From Chamaea fasciata (taxonomy: Eukaryota > Chordata > Aves > Passeriformes > Sylviidae): a stretch of DNA of 64,000 nt. A model generated the notes under the pieces. The model ran no database searches, was not told the origin of the DNA, and worked only from the letters and a program-made list of their open reading frames with translations. Both the position numbers and the translations under genes were made by a program. Location: positions 25,781,021 to 25,845,020 of the forward strand of contig JARCOQ010000008.1 in assembly GCA_029207755.1 (NCBI GenBank), read 5' to 3'. Shown piece after piece: positions 62,836-64,000 of the stretch (position 1 is the first letter of the stretch; each line of letters opens with the position of its first letter).

Positions 62836-64000
62836 TAGTCTGTAGCACAAAATAACAAAAAGAACTTTAGGTTGGGTGGAGAAAGTTAAGACATGTATTT
62901 AGTAAAAGAGCTTATTTATAGCTAAAGAAATAAAAACCACCAAAATACACACACAAACCGGAACATAAGCCATGTAAAGTAAAATTTCAAATATAAGATT
63001 TCTCAAAAGGAAGTTGTTAAGCACTTTCAATGGAGGCAAGCTGTAAAAAACTGTAAAAATGTAATGATACTGAGAGGACATGGACTGTTTGACAGTTCTA
63101 GGTAATGATTGAAAGCTGCTGGAACAATAGAAATGGGAAAAGTATGGTCCCTTCTGACTTCATCAGAGGATAGTTTTGACCTATTGACGTAACTCAAGAA
63201 ATTCCTGCTGATCTTCCAAGGAACACGGGACTTTGATTCAGGTACTGATGAACTGTTTAAAGGCTCCTGAGCAGTGATGAGGTGGAGTGGGAAGGCAGGG
63301 GACAGTTTTGAGTTGAAATATCAGTGTCTTGACATCCCAGATGTAAGACTTGTGAAAAGTAGTCAGCTTCACCATTTCACCTAAATGTCAAAAGCTGCAG
63401 CTTGTACATGCTGAACATTAGCTGGGAAAAACAGCTGTTCAATATTTTTTTAACTATGCTGATTATTTTTATTTCAGTGCCTCTTTAAACCCAAGCTGCT
63501 CCCTTACCACGGTACTTCTAAGAAATGTGCCTTCTGGCAGAATCCCTTTGAAATTTGTTGGTTTTATTTTTGTCTATAAGGTGCAGATGCTTAGCAGCAA
63601 GCCTATTTCCCTTCCTTTGCAACCTTTTCTCCTGAAAATACAAAAGGAAACTTCATCCAGATTTCATGCTGTCCATGAAATCAGAGGGTTATCTGGCAGA
63701 CTTGTGAATTCACTGTGTTTTGTGCCTGTGTGTGAAAAAATACAGATTTTAATAAAATGGGATTAAAATGGGAACTTGTGCACACAGACACACACACAGA
63801 GCATGCAGATTGCCAGCTGAAATACAACACACCTTAGCACCCTTTCAAAACATGCAGATCTTTGCAGCACATCTCACATGGACACACTTGCAGCTTCACA
63901 TTGTTTGTGGGGGACTCTATGCAAAGCAGGATGTCAGCATTGCTGTACTGACAAGGAAGTTGAGGGTGAAATCTGGTTGCCTAAATACTGGCATCTGGTG
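62836..64000. other. Non-coding stretch, no gene seen
   Basis: AT-rich DNA ending with a short interrupted CA repeat near 63780-63800. No gene recognised. Confidence 0.55.

Noticed and set aside
1..64000. CRISPR arrays, bacterial operons, phage or plasmid modules
   Set aside because: No regularly spaced repeats, no dense coding and no Shine-Dalgarno-led genes; the CR1 and ERV content is vertebrate.
1..64000. tRNA, 5S, U6 or other small RNA genes
   Set aside because: No recognisable A/B-box pair with cloverleaf or known snRNA sequence was noticed, though a covariance-model scan was not possible.

Overview
This 64 kb window looks like AT-rich, CpG-poor nuclear DNA from a bird, most likely a songbird or related neoavian. 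The evidence is the repeat content. There are several truncated CR1 LINE copies, including RT C-terminal and 3' end sequence. There is also a solo LTR that starts TGTCCTGG and ends GGGGTTAAACCACCA, the form typical of avian ERVL-type LTRs. No bacterial features are present (no operons, Shine-Dalgarno-led genes or dense coding). The species call is inference.

I find no protein-coding gene, exon or structural RNA gene that I can support. The longest open frames (157 codons at 31865-32338 and at 60342-60815, 139 codons on the minus strand at 719-1138) start at TTG rather than ATG, show no family I recognise, and fit chance openness. The window is best read as intergenic DNA or the inside of a very large intron.

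Layout: 1-4.4 kb has a 42-T tract with a polyadenylation signal beside it (possible retroposed mRNA 3' end), an old CR1 piece and a probable LTR-derived block. 4.4-23.8 kb is mostly featureless but holds a perfect 24 bp palindrome at 11.69 kb and long A or T homopolymers. 23.8-26.7 kb has the solo LTR with matching target-site duplications, an AT-rich stretch with clustered homeodomain/POU-like words, and a second ERV fragment. 26.7-51 kb is mostly unique DNA with simple repeats, a 71-nt pyrimidine tract, a purine mirror repeat, an 18-G run and an AT-rich low-complexity block. 51-56.4 kb holds three CR1 fragments, two of them the same CR1 region in opposite orientation. 57-60.3 kb has three more T tracts and a small CpG cluster with a perfect match to the CTCF core consensus at 60078-60091. 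62.5-62.9 kb looks like an ancient amniote repeat relic.

No genes were found that could act together. The functional candidates are regulatory: the CpG/CTCF site near 60.1 kb and the AT-rich motif cluster near 24.6-25.3 kb. No previously undescribed system was found.
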